Assembly (NCBI GenBank): GCA_937896505.1 | Contig: CALBNP010000220.1 | Location: 1 to 37,683 of the forward strand | From: an uncultured Bacteroidales bacterium | GTDB taxonomy: Bacteria; Bacteroidota; Bacteroidia; Bacteroidales; F082 | DNA length: 37,683 bases | Reading direction: 5' to 3' | Made by a program: the position numbers and the translations under genes | Shown here: piece by piece, positions 16,037 through 25,195 of the stretch | Layout of the letters: every line of letters starts with the position of its first letter | How positions within the stretch are numbered: position 1 is the stretch's first letter | Notes under the pieces: generated by a model | What the model saw: the letters and a program-made list of their open reading frames with translations, nothing else | Databases searched by the model: none | What the model was told of the DNA's origin: nothing

Positions 16037-16267
16037 TTAATGGAACGAATACCACAGAGAGGTACGAACCTTGGGCGAAGCGGAATGATACATGATTAAA
16101 GACTCTGACCTTCTTACACCAATATGAGAGACATGATAGGTCTTTCCAATTTCCAACTCAGGAAAATCGTCATCAAACCAACTACTGTTTGATTTGCAGA
16201 CCGCAGTAAGGTTTGCAATCTCGTTAAAGTTTTTCTTTATATATTCTTCTTGTGTCATGGTGCTCAT
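16037..16267 (-). CDS. Small protein coupled to the clamp-like gene, function unknown
   Basis: This 76-residue protein (starting MSTMTQEEYIKKNFNEIANLTAVCKSNSSWFDDDFPELEIGKTYHVSHIGV) is not recognised. Its start codon overlaps the upstream gene's stop codon as ATGA (16264-16267 on the minus strand), the classic sign of translational coupling, so I take it as real. The middle part, ELEIGKTYHVSHIGVRRSESLIMYH, looks like a small beta fold. It is the last gene of the three-gene minus-strand operon. No membrane segment or signal is present. Confidence 0.55.
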   Translation of the reverse strand: MSTMTQEEYIKKNFNEIANLTAVCKSNSSWFDDDFPELEIGKTYHVSHIGVRRSESLIMYHSASPKVRTSLWYSFH

Positions 16268-18024
16268 TTTTTTAATAGTGTGCCGCCATCACTATAATAA
16301 ATGTCAATGATTTCGTAATCCTTTACCGGGATCTCCTCTATCGTTGTATAAACGCATGGAGTATGTTTATATAATAACTGTCGTTCATATTCCCAATCAG
16401 TTTTGAGATTAGAGACAAACAGGTAATAGTTGATTGTAGCATCCTCTCCAATTAGTTTTCCAAAATGTCTTATGACACCCCATACTAGAAAATTATGGTC
16501 GGCCTCGATTTGGTGTAATTCTTCTAATTCTTCATCTTCTAATGCATAACCAGCACCATAGGGAGGCTCATAAACTTGCGGTTCGTCTAGTTTTTCAAAG
16601 TATTTGATTATCTCAGGATAAAGCGACATGGACTTCATTCTTGAAATAGCCTCTTCATGCATTTCATCTCTTGTGGCGTAAATGTCAGCGTCGTCAACTT
16701 CATCACATTCATCTTCTTGGCAATACTTCTCCATATAGCGTTTATCATTTTCTAATGTCTCATCTCCTTCTTTGAGTAATTCTTTGTCGTCTTCATCCAT
16801 CAAAGAAGTACACATTATTCTTACGGTATCGCCTAAGAGCGTTTCATTCTCGCTTAGAACGTCCAATTTGTTATCACCGATAAAATAGAGAATTACATTT
16901 TCGGTTTTTATTTCGTGCAGAAATTGTTCTAATGGTTTAAAGTGAAGAGCGACAACGAAATCTTCAGCGACAATAATGTCTTCATCACAATCTACAACAT
17001 CCTTATACTCAATAACTCGCTTGTCGCCAAGCGGATCTTTCCAGTATATGTTGACGTGTTCGTCTTTGAAATGCATTATTATCTTTTCGGACATGCCTTG
17101 CATTGCGCGAATGATATTGAGCGTTGTACGCAATTCTGTAGCCTTTATTATTGCTTTATGATTGACTGTTCTTTCATCTAATATCTTTTGCACATTGGGC
17201 ATCATAATCTCAGGATGCATGGGAAATTCAAAGCTTTCATTGCTTTTGCTTTCGAAAGAAGTGTCATAAATGCAACAATAGAGGCCGTCGTACCCAATGG
17301 CAAATTCTGGGCGGTACTCCCATTTAGACAAAACATTGTAAATACGTACCGCATAAGCACCAGGTAATGAAAACAAATGGAACTCTTTTATGTTGACGGG
17401 GAAGCGTTCGAGACGCAACACTGAGCCATTTGTAGCAAATATATTGCAGTAGCCTTTATCGATAAGAAACCAAATATACTCTTTGTACTTATGCAATGGA
17501 TCTTTGCGGGTGTATTTATCTAAACTCACGAGAGCCTTCAGCACTATATTCCTTTCAAGTGGGAAAGTTTGGGTTGATAAATTTGTGCGAAAATCAGTAA
17601 ATGGTGTTTTTTGAAAATACGCAGAATATGCTTGAATATCAAATAGATGATTGTTTTTATCATCACATACGATAAAACCAAAAAAACTAATTTCTGAAAA
17701 CTCAAAAGACTTGCAATCGTGACGCTCAACTTCCTGTAGTAGATATGCATGAGGCAAGCAGAATACCCTATCCTCTTGCATGTTTCTTCCAGGGATAAGT
17801 TTTTCATACCTTACTCCATCGACAAATATATAGAGATAAAGGTAACCTTTTTGAAACAAGAAAGTTACTTTGTCTTCGTAGTATGGTTCGGGAAGGATGA
17901 TGAGTTCCTCTTCATCGTAATCGTCTTCAGGGTTTCTTTTTTTCTGAGGCTTGATGAAAGGCGCAAAACACTTTAGCGCGTCTAGGAGCTCTTCCCTATT
18001 GATGTAGAATAATAGACTTGCCAT
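16264..18024 (-). CDS. Sliding-clamp-like (DnaN-fold) protein with acidic C-terminal extension
   Basis: The 586-residue protein resembles the bacterial DNA polymerase III beta clamp in layout. Domain 1 (about 1-145) begins FYINREELLDALKCFAPFI and has FCLPHAYLLQEVE. Domain 2 (about 146-285) has NIVLKALVSLDKY, then NIFATNGSVLRLERFPV (clamps: ATDG-rL), and ends MPNVQKIL where clamps have FPDYRRVLP. Domain 3 (about 286-410) has KAIIKATELRTTLNIIRAM, EKIIMHFKDEHVNIYWKD and a closing strand. Residues 411-586 are an acidic helical extension that clamps lack. If right, it could encircle DNA or compete for clamp partners. It starts 18 bases after the DUF4209 gene and overlaps the small gene by four bases. 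The assignment is by eye and moderate. Confidence 0.5.
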   Translation of the reverse strand: MASLLFYINREELLDALKCFAPFIKPQKKRNPEDDYDEEELIILPEPYYEDKVTFLFQKGYLYLYIFVDGVRYEKLIPGRNMQEDRVFCLPHAYLLQEVERHDCKSFEFSEISFFGFIVCDDKNNHLFDIQAYSAYFQKTPFTDFRTNLSTQTFPLERNIVLKALVSLDKYTRKDPLHKYKEYIWFLIDKGYCNIFATNGSVLRLERFPVNIKEFHLFSLPGAYAVRIYNVLSKWEYRPEFAIGYDGLYCCIYDTSFESKSNESFEFPMHPEIMMPNVQKILDERTVNHKAIIKATELRTTLNIIRAMQGMSEKIIMHFKDEHVNIYWKDPLGDKRVIEYKDVVDCDEDIIVAEDFVVALHFKPLEQFLHEIKTENVILYFIGDNKLDVLSENETLLGDTVRIMCTSLMDEDDKELLKEGDETLENDKRYMEKYCQEDECDEVDDADIYATRDEMHEEAISRMKSMSLYPEIIKYFEKLDEPQVYEPPYGAGYALEDEELEELHQIEADHNFLVWGVIRHFGKLIGEDATINYYLFVSNLKTDWEYERQLLYKHTPCVYTTIEEIPVKDYEIIDIYYSDGGTLLKK

Positions 18025-18042
18025 TGTTGTATCGTTATTTAA

Positions 18043-19776
18043 TTATACAGTTTCCATACGAATAGATGATACGCAAATTAAGGCATGGAACACACGGTCG
18101 GCTGCCGATTGGTTAAATGTGGATAAAGGAGCTATTCCGTGGCAAATGCTGTTTCTTAAGTTCCAGCCTCTTTGATTGGTGAACAAGACCCTCAAATATA
18201 AGGACAGATTGCCATCGTCAACTTGAACAATGGCATCATCACGAAGCAATTCGTCAAATGTTTTCAATTCATAACCATTACCATTACCCTGTTGCTTGAT
18301 TGTGCTTCGATTGGACATTTCAACAATGTTTCTTACAGCATTCTCTATTTGAGGAATCAACAAGTGAATGGCTGTTACCAAGTCACCGTTAAAATAGGCT
18401 TTTAAGCCGTGTTCAACGATAGGTATTCTGTCAGATTCAAAGAAAGGACAGTCTATTACATAATGCATTATAGAACTGACACTGAATAGACCTTTGTCAA
18501 TTGCGGTTTGAATTACGGGATGCATAAAAATGCTGTATGATTCCAAAGAATCATGAATATGCTGTACCAAATGACCTTCAAAGTCATTTTCAATGCCACC
18601 AATCACAGATGACGGCCGTCCTTTATAATCTAATAGTTGATGTGGAAACGCCGCAATCAATGGGTTCCTTTTAACCTTTTCGCGAAGTTCATTTTCCATC
18701 TTGCTTTTTTCGGGAAGGTATCTAAAGAGGAACCTGGCCATTACCTCACCAAATGTTCCTTCTGTCATTTTCTTTACATGATTATCGATTTGCTTGATGG
18801 GTATTTTGACAGATGAACTAATTGTTGACAATTCATTTGAGAGAGTGACGCTGTTTTGTTGTAGCTCAACAAGGATTTGCTTGGCTTCTTGTTGCAGCCC
18901 AAAAGAGCTGTAAAGCCGATACAATTTGTCGAGCAAACCATTTGTTTGCATTACAGAAAGCGTTGAAAATCCTTTGTGGAAAGCTGCATTCAAGACATCT
19001 AAAACCCGCTTTACTTCTTCTTTCTTTTGCCTTTTCTCATAGTATTTGGCCAGTAACTCAACACCTTCTTCGATGACAAACACATCGAATCTTTCGTCAT
19101 CTTTGCCATCAATTTGCTTCTCGCACAATCTTGCAATTCTGCCTTCCATCCTACTGACAGACGCCGCTTCTTCATCTACGAAATTTTTCTTATTGTCGAT
19201 TATCAACTTGAAAAGTCTTCCCCATAGTCCAACATCATAATCTGTCGTGGCAGATTGTTCGTAATTGACAATAGAGGTTTTCACCCTTGCAATCAAATCA
19301 TTATCCTTCATCGTTACAGCAAGATGGAATGCTCGGATTAACTTCACAACACAGTTTATTTCGTGTTCCGGGTACCGACTATCAACGCACTCCAGTAGAT
19401 ATTCGACATGCTTTTTTCTGGTGTCGCCATCACATTTTGTCTTGAAATCTATCAGCAAGCCGGAATATCTGGCTTTTAGGATGGGGCTTGAAACTTCATT
19501 CAACCTTTGCTCCCAATACGAAACAACTTCGGGTGTTATGGATTCTTTGGAAGGAATGCACTTTCCGTTTGACAATTCCACAAACGGCCCATAGTAAGTA
19601 TGCCAAGTGGGGTTTTCGGAACCTTCTGTCAATGAAAAAGCAATCCATTCAGCCAAATTCTCGGTCACAGTTCTTTCATTATCTGGTATGGTATATAATT
19701 CCGCAGCTATGTCAGATTCATCGAAACCTTTTGTTTCTTCAAAATCATATTTTGCAACTATTTCTTTGGCTTTCAT
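18043..19776 (-). CDS. DUF4209 domain protein with HEPN-like RNxxxH motif
   Basis: The 577-residue protein has a helical N-terminal and middle part (about 1-440, repeat-like helices) and a C-terminal DUF4209 region: GLKAYFNGDLVTAIHLLIPQIENAVRNIVEM, then TFDELLRDD, then GWNLRNSICHGIAP. The last contains R541-N542-x3-H546, the pattern of HEPN ribonucleases. DUF4209 proteins occur widely as uncharacterised genes; an RNase role is inference from the motif. A -7 box (minus strand, 19838-19845) lies about 60 bases upstream. It is the first gene of the operon with the clamp-like and small proteins, and it diverges from the large helicase. Confidence 0.7.
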   Translation of the reverse strand: MKAKEIVAKYDFEETKGFDESDIAAELYTIPDNERTVTENLAEWIAFSLTEGSENPTWHTYYGPFVELSNGKCIPSKESITPEVVSYWEQRLNEVSSPILKARYSGLLIDFKTKCDGDTRKKHVEYLLECVDSRYPEHEINCVVKLIRAFHLAVTMKDNDLIARVKTSIVNYEQSATTDYDVGLWGRLFKLIIDNKKNFVDEEAASVSRMEGRIARLCEKQIDGKDDERFDVFVIEEGVELLAKYYEKRQKKEEVKRVLDVLNAAFHKGFSTLSVMQTNGLLDKLYRLYSSFGLQQEAKQILVELQQNSVTLSNELSTISSSVKIPIKQIDNHVKKMTEGTFGEVMARFLFRYLPEKSKMENELREKVKRNPLIAAFPHQLLDYKGRPSSVIGGIENDFEGHLVQHIHDSLESYSIFMHPVIQTAIDKGLFSVSSIMHYVIDCPFFESDRIPIVEHGLKAYFNGDLVTAIHLLIPQIENAVRNIVEMSNRSTIKQQGNGNGYELKTFDELLRDDAIVQVDDGNLSLYLRVLFTNQRGWNLRNSICHGIAPLSTFNQSAADRVFHALICVSSIRMETV

Positions 19777-19837
19777 TACAGGTCGTTTTCAATTTATGAG
19801 TGGGAACTAGTGTCAAAGTAATTGAACTATGATGGTG

Positions 19838-19845
19838 CAAAGATA
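19838..19845 (-). promoter_or_regulatory. Bacteroidota -7 promoter box for the DUF4209 operon
   Basis: Minus-strand TATCTTTG matches TAnnTTTG, about 62 bases ahead of the DUF4209 start. It shares the intergenic region with the helicase promoter. Confidence 0.6.
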
Positions 19846-19893
19846 CTTTTTTTACGGTTTTTTTAGGTGATAAAGATTCATTTATTTTCCTTT

Positions 19894-19913
19894 ATCAATA
19901 CTTAAGTATTGAT
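19894..19913. promoter_or_regulatory. Perfect 20-bp palindrome, probable operator of the helicase operon
   Basis: ATCAATACTTAAGTATTGAT is perfectly self-complementary and lies directly upstream of two tandem -7 boxes, where the -33 region would be. A dimeric repressor bound here would block the plus-strand promoter and might also affect the divergent one. No helix-turn-helix regulator gene is visible in the window. Confidence 0.6.
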
Positions 19914-19917
19914 GGAT

Positions 19918-19933
19918 TATTTTTGTATTTTTG
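19918..19933 (+). promoter_or_regulatory. Tandem -7 promoter boxes of the helicase operon
   Basis: TATTTTTG occurs twice in a row (19918-19925 and 19926-19933), each matching TAnnTTTG. The helicase ATG is at 19962, giving a leader of about 25 bases. Duplicate boxes imply two alternative start sites eight bases apart. Confidence 0.6.
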
Positions 19934-19961
19934 CGCTTTGTCTGTTCTTAACACATAGTGT

Positions 19962-22900
19962 ATGAATATCATCGAGATACAACAAAAGCTAAAGGAGCGC
20001 TATAAGCAATATATTTCAAGTTTTGTAAACATCAAGGATGCTTCTATCGCTCAAAAAGTTAGTGAGACTTTGGAGGGCGATAGGTTTTGGCCTGAGACGT
20101 TGATCCAATTCAATCCCAATTATGCCCAGGGGCGTGATGTGCAGGATATGATTATGCAAGGGCTGCCCATTCATCCAAAGTTGAAGAGTTTCTTTAGCAG
20201 CCGTTTTTACCTGCATCAACAACAAGCCATTGAGTTGGGATGCCAAGGGAAAGAGTTTGTTGTGACCTCGGGAACTGGCTCAGGTAAGTCGCGCACCTTT
20301 ATGGCAACCATCTTCAATTATGTGTTGCAGAACCAGGCGGCGTGCAAGGATAAGACCATTGCTATCATCGTCTATCCTATGAACGCGCTCATCAACTCGC
20401 AGTGTGAGGAGCTTCAGAAGTATAAGGAACTCTATGAGGAAGAAACTGGCGAGGAGTGCCCGTTTACTTTCAACCGCTACACTGGGCAGGAAGGCCAGGA
20501 TGTTCGCCAACGGATTCAGAACACACCTCCCAACATTATTCTTACCAACTACATGATGCTCGAACTTCTGATGACCAGAGCAGGTGAAGAGGAGAATCTC
20601 AGGAAGTGCTTCCTGAATAATTTGAGGTTCCTCGTTTTTGATGAGTTGCACACTTATCGTGGTATGCAAGGTAGCGATGTGGCCTTCTTGATTAGAAGAA
20701 TCAAGGCATTGGCCAAGAACAAGGTGCTGTGTTTCGGTACTTCGGCCACCATGGTTGCCGATGAGGAAATGACCGAATACGAATCCAAGAAAAAAGTCGC
20801 GGAGATTGCGAGCTGCATCTTTGGCTCGTCGTTCACTCCAGAACAAGTGATCGATGAAACGCTGACGGTGGGATTGTTAGACAGACCCATCGACAGGACG
20901 GAGCTTTTGCAAAACATCAACGGCAGAATCGTCCTGAAGGATAAAGACACTTTCAAGAACTACGCCACGGCCATCTGGATTGAACAGAACATCGCCATGA
21001 AGAAGGTGGATGGAAGGTTTGTGAGAGGTAAACCGGTTTCGGTGCATGTCATGGCGGAGCAATTGGCAGAATGTTGCAAAGAGTCGGTTGAGAAATGCGA
21101 AGCGCATATCAATGCGTTGTTGGACACTTGCAACAAGATGAACCAAACCGCCGACACCAATCTTCTCCCATGCAAGATACATCAGTTCATTGCCCAAACG
21201 GGTAATGTGTATGCCACGCTTGGAAAACAGGACGACAGAGAAATCCAGACGGTTGACTGCCTGTATAGCGAAACGGAGGAAGGTGGTGAACGCACGATGA
21301 TGTATCCCATCGTTTTCAGCCGTGTGAGCGGACATGAGTTTTACTGCGTCACCTTGAAGGGCGACACGATGTTTCCGCGTCAGTTTGAAGACTTGTCGAG
21401 GAACGCGAGTAAGGACGAGGATGAGGGAAACGACAATTCATCCGACGGCTATGTCTTCATAGCACATAGCGGTGATGATGCTTCGGACTTCGAGTTGGAG
21501 CCTGACGACCCGGACATTCCTGACGAATGGCTCACGAACAAAGGTGTTTTCAAGAAGGATGTGGTCGCCAAAAAGCTGCCGAAGAGAATCTATTTCAAGA
21601 AAAGCGGCAAATATAGCTTCGAATCATCTGGAGCAGATGACGAGATACAGGGTTGGTTTGTGCCCATGCCTATGTCGTTTGACCCGACTTCGGGCGTGAT
21701 ATATAGAGGCTCGAAACGCGAATGGGCCAAGTTGGCCAAGATAGGTGGTGAAGGTCGCAGTACCGCCACCACCATCTTGTCGTATGAAAGCATCCGACTG
21801 ATGAAGCAGCAAGAGAATAAAGGCATTACCGACAGCAAGTTGCTGACCTTCGTGGATGCCCGACAGGATGCCGCTTTGCAGGCTGGACACTTCAACGACT
21901 TTATCCGCATCGGTAAAGTCAGGGCAGCCATCTACAAGGCCATTTGTGATTCCAGCGAGCCTTTGGACAGCACCAATGTGGCCAAAAAGGTGTTTGAGGC
22001 CCTGCAGTTGGAGCCTGACGACTATGCCAAGAGAAAGGGCTTGCGTGGTTTGATGCTGAAGGATTACGAGAAGGCGATGAAGCGCTTCCTCAACAAACTC
22101 ATCTATGATGACCTGGCCGACAACTGGGCGGTCATCATGCCCAACTTGGAGCAATGTGCCTTGATGGAAATCCGTTACCGTTATCTCCATGAAGAAATCG
22201 TTGGAATGACGAGCGACGGCGAGGAATGCGAGCGACAATACGATGACGAAATCCTTGAAGGCTTCACGGATGAACAGAAGGAAGAATTTCTGGTTCAAGT
22301 GCTTGACTACCTCCGACACAATCTTTGCATTGCCGAAGAGGACAGAACCCATGGTGGTGCCGAGGACTTGAAGAAGACCATTTCGGAATATCTCGACCGC
22401 CAATGGACTCTGGACAAGGATGAGGACATTTTGGAATCCAGATTCCTGGTGTTGAAGAAGGATGTCAAAAAACACGTGGGACAAGCCACTTGCGGTTTCC
22501 GTTCGCGCTTGGGCTACTACATCACTGATACTTTGAAGAAAACCACTGGCAAAGGATTGGCTTCCGAAGAGGAATACACCGAATTTCTCACTGCGTTGTT
22601 TGGCTTGCTGAGCAATTATGTGATTGGCAATGCAGAGAAAGGCTGGCAGCTGGACTACACCAAGATTTTGTGGTGCAAGGGCGATAAAGTTAACGTCCGT
22701 CCCGATAGGGCAGCCGTGCGTTCGCTGAAGGATGTGGTAATAAAGCCTAACAGTTATTTCCAAGCTTTCTATTCGGATGGCGATTTTGACAAGTCACTTC
22801 ATGCCGAAGACCATACTGGCCAAGTGCCTAAAGAGAAGCGGCAAGAGAGGGAGGATTTGTTCAGAGAAGGCAAACTGCCTATCTTGTATTGCTCGCCCAC

Positions 22901-25181
22901 CATGGAGCTGGGTATCGACATCCGTGACCTGTCGATGGTGGGTATGCGCAATGTGCCTCCAACACCATCCAACTATACGCAAAGAGCCGGACGTGCGGGA
23001 CGTGGTGGACAAACTGCCTTGATCTATACCTATTGCCGCACGAACAACCCACATGAAAAATACTACTTTGCTCATCCCGACGAAATGGTGGCTGGCAAGG
23101 TGAAACCATCGCGCATGGACTTGCTGAACGAAGAATTGTTCAGCAACCACCTCCATGCCTTGGTGCTGACCAAGCGACCTATACCACAGCTGGCCATCAG
23201 CATCAGTGACGTGGTGGATTATGAAGACCTCGAAGCGATGCCTATCCGTGACACGGTGAAGGACTTGCTGACGCTTGAACAAAGCTTTAAGGACGGACTT
23301 AAAGTGTTGTTCACAAAGCTGATGTCGGACACCTACCTGAAAGGCAAGCTTGAAGAGCAGCGTCCATACTGGTTCAATGACGAGTGGATTGAAAAGAAGC
23401 TCAACGACTACATGAGCGACTTTGACGCGGCTCTTGAGCGTTGGCGCATCCTGTACCGCTCGGCACAGATGCAGATCTATGCTGCCACCGAAATCATCAA
23501 CAATCGCGCCTACGGTGACAATTCTGTTGAGAAGCGGAAAGCCCACAACGACTTGCGTTGGGCGGAAGCTCTTCGCGACAAGCTATTGGGCGTTGAGCAC
23601 GGAGGTCGCAAGGAGGATGACGAGTTCTATCCTTACCGTTATTTGGCATCGGAAGGTTTCTTGCCTGGCTACAATTTTGCCAAGCTACCCATCAGAGCCA
23701 TGCTGCAACAGTTCTACAGCGGGCTTGACGATTCGGTTGACGTGGTTACCCGACCGCGTACTCTTGCCCTTCGTGAGTTCGGACCAAAGAACATCATCTA
23801 CCATGAGGGCATGAAGTACCGCGTGAACCGCATGATGATCAACAGCCAGTTTGCTACGGCACAGTTCCATTGCAGTGCCAACACGGGCATGATATTCAAA
23901 GTGGCGGAACGCAAGATGAATGGCGGTGTGGAAACGGGTAATGTCGTGCCGAAAAACGACATCCTTACAGGAGAGGACTTGACGGGCGGCAATGCCAAGG
24001 TGATTCCGGGCAGGTGCTTGCAGCTGACCGACATGATGGCGCAAGAAAACGACCGCATTACCTGCCAGGAAGAGGAACGCTTCAGGGCGGGTTATGCCAT
24101 CGAGACCTATTTTTCGACGGACAATCCGCAGGAGGTGTCGCAATGCGAAATCCTCTTGGAGGATGAGCATTTGGCCACGATGCATTACATCCCATCGTGC
24201 AAGATAACCTACATCATGAAGCCGCAAACCGACAACCGCGACTCGTTTATCATCAACACTATGACAGGATTCTGGGTAAGCCCCAGCGATGTTGAGAAAG
24301 CACGGAAAGAGGCCGAAAGCAAAGGCATCCAGTTTGAAGGCGAAAAGTACCAGAATGTGAAACTCTATACCGAGGTGACTGCCAATGCGCTCTATCTACA
24401 GCCGATGGCTGCCTTGGACATGAGCGACAATGCCTCTGTGAGGACATTCATGTATGCTTTCAAGCAAGCCATCGAGGAAGTGTTTCAGGTGGAGAGTGGC
24501 GAAATCGGCGTGGATGTCATGGGGAATACGGCTACGCCCAACTTGTTTGTGTATGAAAACTCGGAAGGCTCGTTGGGTGTATTGTCGCGCATCGTGAAAG
24601 AGCATGAGATGTATCAGGCGGTGATGAAGAAGACTTTCGACATCTGCTTTGAAAGGACAGACTATACTAAGGAGGAGCTGGATGCCTTGGTGCCCGCCAG
24701 TTACGACAACTTGCTCAACTACTATAACCAGCCTTATCATAAGATTATCGATGTAAGGAGGATTTATGACCCAATGTTAAGGCTGTTGCAAGCCAAGACG
24801 GAATTGAAAACCAAAGGACAAAACGAGAGCTACAAAGACAGGTATGAGCGTCTGCAAGCGCAACGCGACCAGTCGAGTTCAACGGAATATGAGTTCCTAA
24901 AGTACCTCTATGAGCATGGGCTAAGGCTTCCCGACGAGGCACAACCCACCTTTATGAAGGAAGACCTCTTTATCATGCCTGATTTTCGCTACGACAAGCG
25001 TACTTTCGTTTTCTGTGACGGTACTCCGCACGACTTGCCGGAAGTGAAAGCCGACGACGCCAACAAGCGTGAGATACTGGAAGACAAGGGCTACACGGTT
25101 CTTGTGTGGTACTACAAGGAGCCGCTGAACGAGTTTGTCGGCAGGTATCCTAACATTTTTACCAAAGTTGTAGATAAATAA
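19962..25181 (+). CDS. Giant DEAD/DEAH helicase with DUF1998-type region and nuclease-like tail (DrmA/DrmB-like or DruE-like)
   Basis: The 1739-residue protein has helicase motif I TSGTGSGKS (about 102-110), motif II DELH (227-230, in VFDELHTYRGMQGSDVAFLIRR), motif III SAT (261-263) and motif VI QRAGRAGRGG (1007-1016). The two helicase halves are separated by an unusually long insert. After RTLALREFGPKNIIYHEGMKYRVNR comes a DUF1998-like region ending EVTANALYLQP...VYENSEGSLGVL (about 1466-1550). Its usual zinc site is not obvious, since CSANTG lacks the paired Cys. The tail (about 1640-1739: PDFRYDKRTFVFCDG...KREILEDKGYTVLVWYY) is laid out like Vsr/DUF559-type nucleases. DISARM DrmA plus DrmB, Druantia DruE and MrfA are the nearest architectures known to me. 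The next gene starts 14 bases on. Confidence 0.8.
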   Translation: MNIIEIQQKLKERYKQYISSFVNIKDASIAQKVSETLEGDRFWPETLIQFNPNYAQGRDVQDMIMQGLPIHPKLKSFFSSRFYLHQQQAIELGCQGKEFVVTSGTGSGKSRTFMATIFNYVLQNQAACKDKTIAIIVYPMNALINSQCEELQKYKELYEEETGEECPFTFNRYTGQEGQDVRQRIQNTPPNIILTNYMMLELLMTRAGEEENLRKCFLNNLRFLVFDELHTYRGMQGSDVAFLIRRIKALAKNKVLCFGTSATMVADEEMTEYESKKKVAEIASCIFGSSFTPEQVIDETLTVGLLDRPIDRTELLQNINGRIVLKDKDTFKNYATAIWIEQNIAMKKVDGRFVRGKPVSVHVMAEQLAECCKESVEKCEAHINALLDTCNKMNQTADTNLLPCKIHQFIAQTGNVYATLGKQDDREIQTVDCLYSETEEGGERTMMYPIVFSRVSGHEFYCVTLKGDTMFPRQFEDLSRNASKDEDEGNDNSSDGYVFIAHSGDDASDFELEPDDPDIPDEWLTNKGVFKKDVVAKKLPKRIYFKKSGKYSFESSGADDEIQGWFVPMPMSFDPTSGVIYRGSKREWAKLAKIGGEGRSTATTILSYESIRLMKQQENKGITDSKLLTFVDARQDAALQAGHFNDFIRIGKVRAAIYKAICDSSEPLDSTNVAKKVFEALQLEPDDYAKRKGLRGLMLKDYEKAMKRFLNKLIYDDLADNWAVIMPNLEQCALMEIRYRYLHEEIVGMTSDGEECERQYDDEILEGFTDEQKEEFLVQVLDYLRHNLCIAEEDRTHGGAEDLKKTISEYLDRQWTLDKDEDILESRFLVLKKDVKKHVGQATCGFRSRLGYYITDTLKKTTGKGLASEEEYTEFLTALFGLLSNYVIGNAEKGWQLDYTKILWCKGDKVNVRPDRAAVRSLKDVVIKPNSYFQAFYSDGDFDKSLHAEDHTGQVPKEKRQEREDLFREGKLPILYCSPTMELGIDIRDLSMVGMRNVPPTPSNYTQRAGRAGRGGQTALIYTYCRTNNPHEKYYFAHPDEMVAGKVKPSRMDLLNEELFSNHLHALVLTKRPIPQLAISISDVVDYEDLEAMPIRDTVKDLLTLEQSFKDGLKVLFTKLMSDTYLKGKLEEQRPYWFNDEWIEKKLNDYMSDFDAALERWRILYRSAQMQIYAATEIINNRAYGDNSVEKRKAHNDLRWAEALRDKLLGVEHGGRKEDDEFYPYRYLASEGFLPGYNFAKLPIRAMLQQFYSGLDDSVDVVTRPRTLALREFGPKNIIYHEGMKYRVNRMMINSQFATAQFHCSANTGMIFKVAERKMNGGVETGNVVPKNDILTGEDLTGGNAKVIPGRCLQLTDMMAQENDRITCQEEERFRAGYAIETYFSTDNPQEVSQCEILLEDEHLATMHYIPSCKITYIMKPQTDNRDSFIINTMTGFWVSPSDVEKARKEAESKGIQFEGEKYQNVKLYTEVTANALYLQPMAALDMSDNASVRTFMYAFKQAIEEVFQVESGEIGVDVMGNTATPNLFVYENSEGSLGVLSRIVKEHEMYQAVMKKTFDICFERTDYTKEELDALVPASYDNLLNYYNQPYHKIIDVRRIYDPMLRLLQAKTELKTKGQNESYKDRYERLQAQRDQSSSTEYEFLKYLYEHGLRLPDEAQPTFMKEDLFIMPDFRYDKRTFVFCDGTPHDLPEVKADDANKREILEDKGYTVLVWYYKEPLNEFVGRYPNIFTKVVDK

Positions 25182-25195
25182 ACAAAAACGCAGAT

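Noticed and set aside
21624..22763. A 379-residue minus-strand frame inside the giant helicase gene
   Set aside because: It lies opposite a continuous helicase frame, has no recognisable motif and no promoter; it is a codon-bias shadow.
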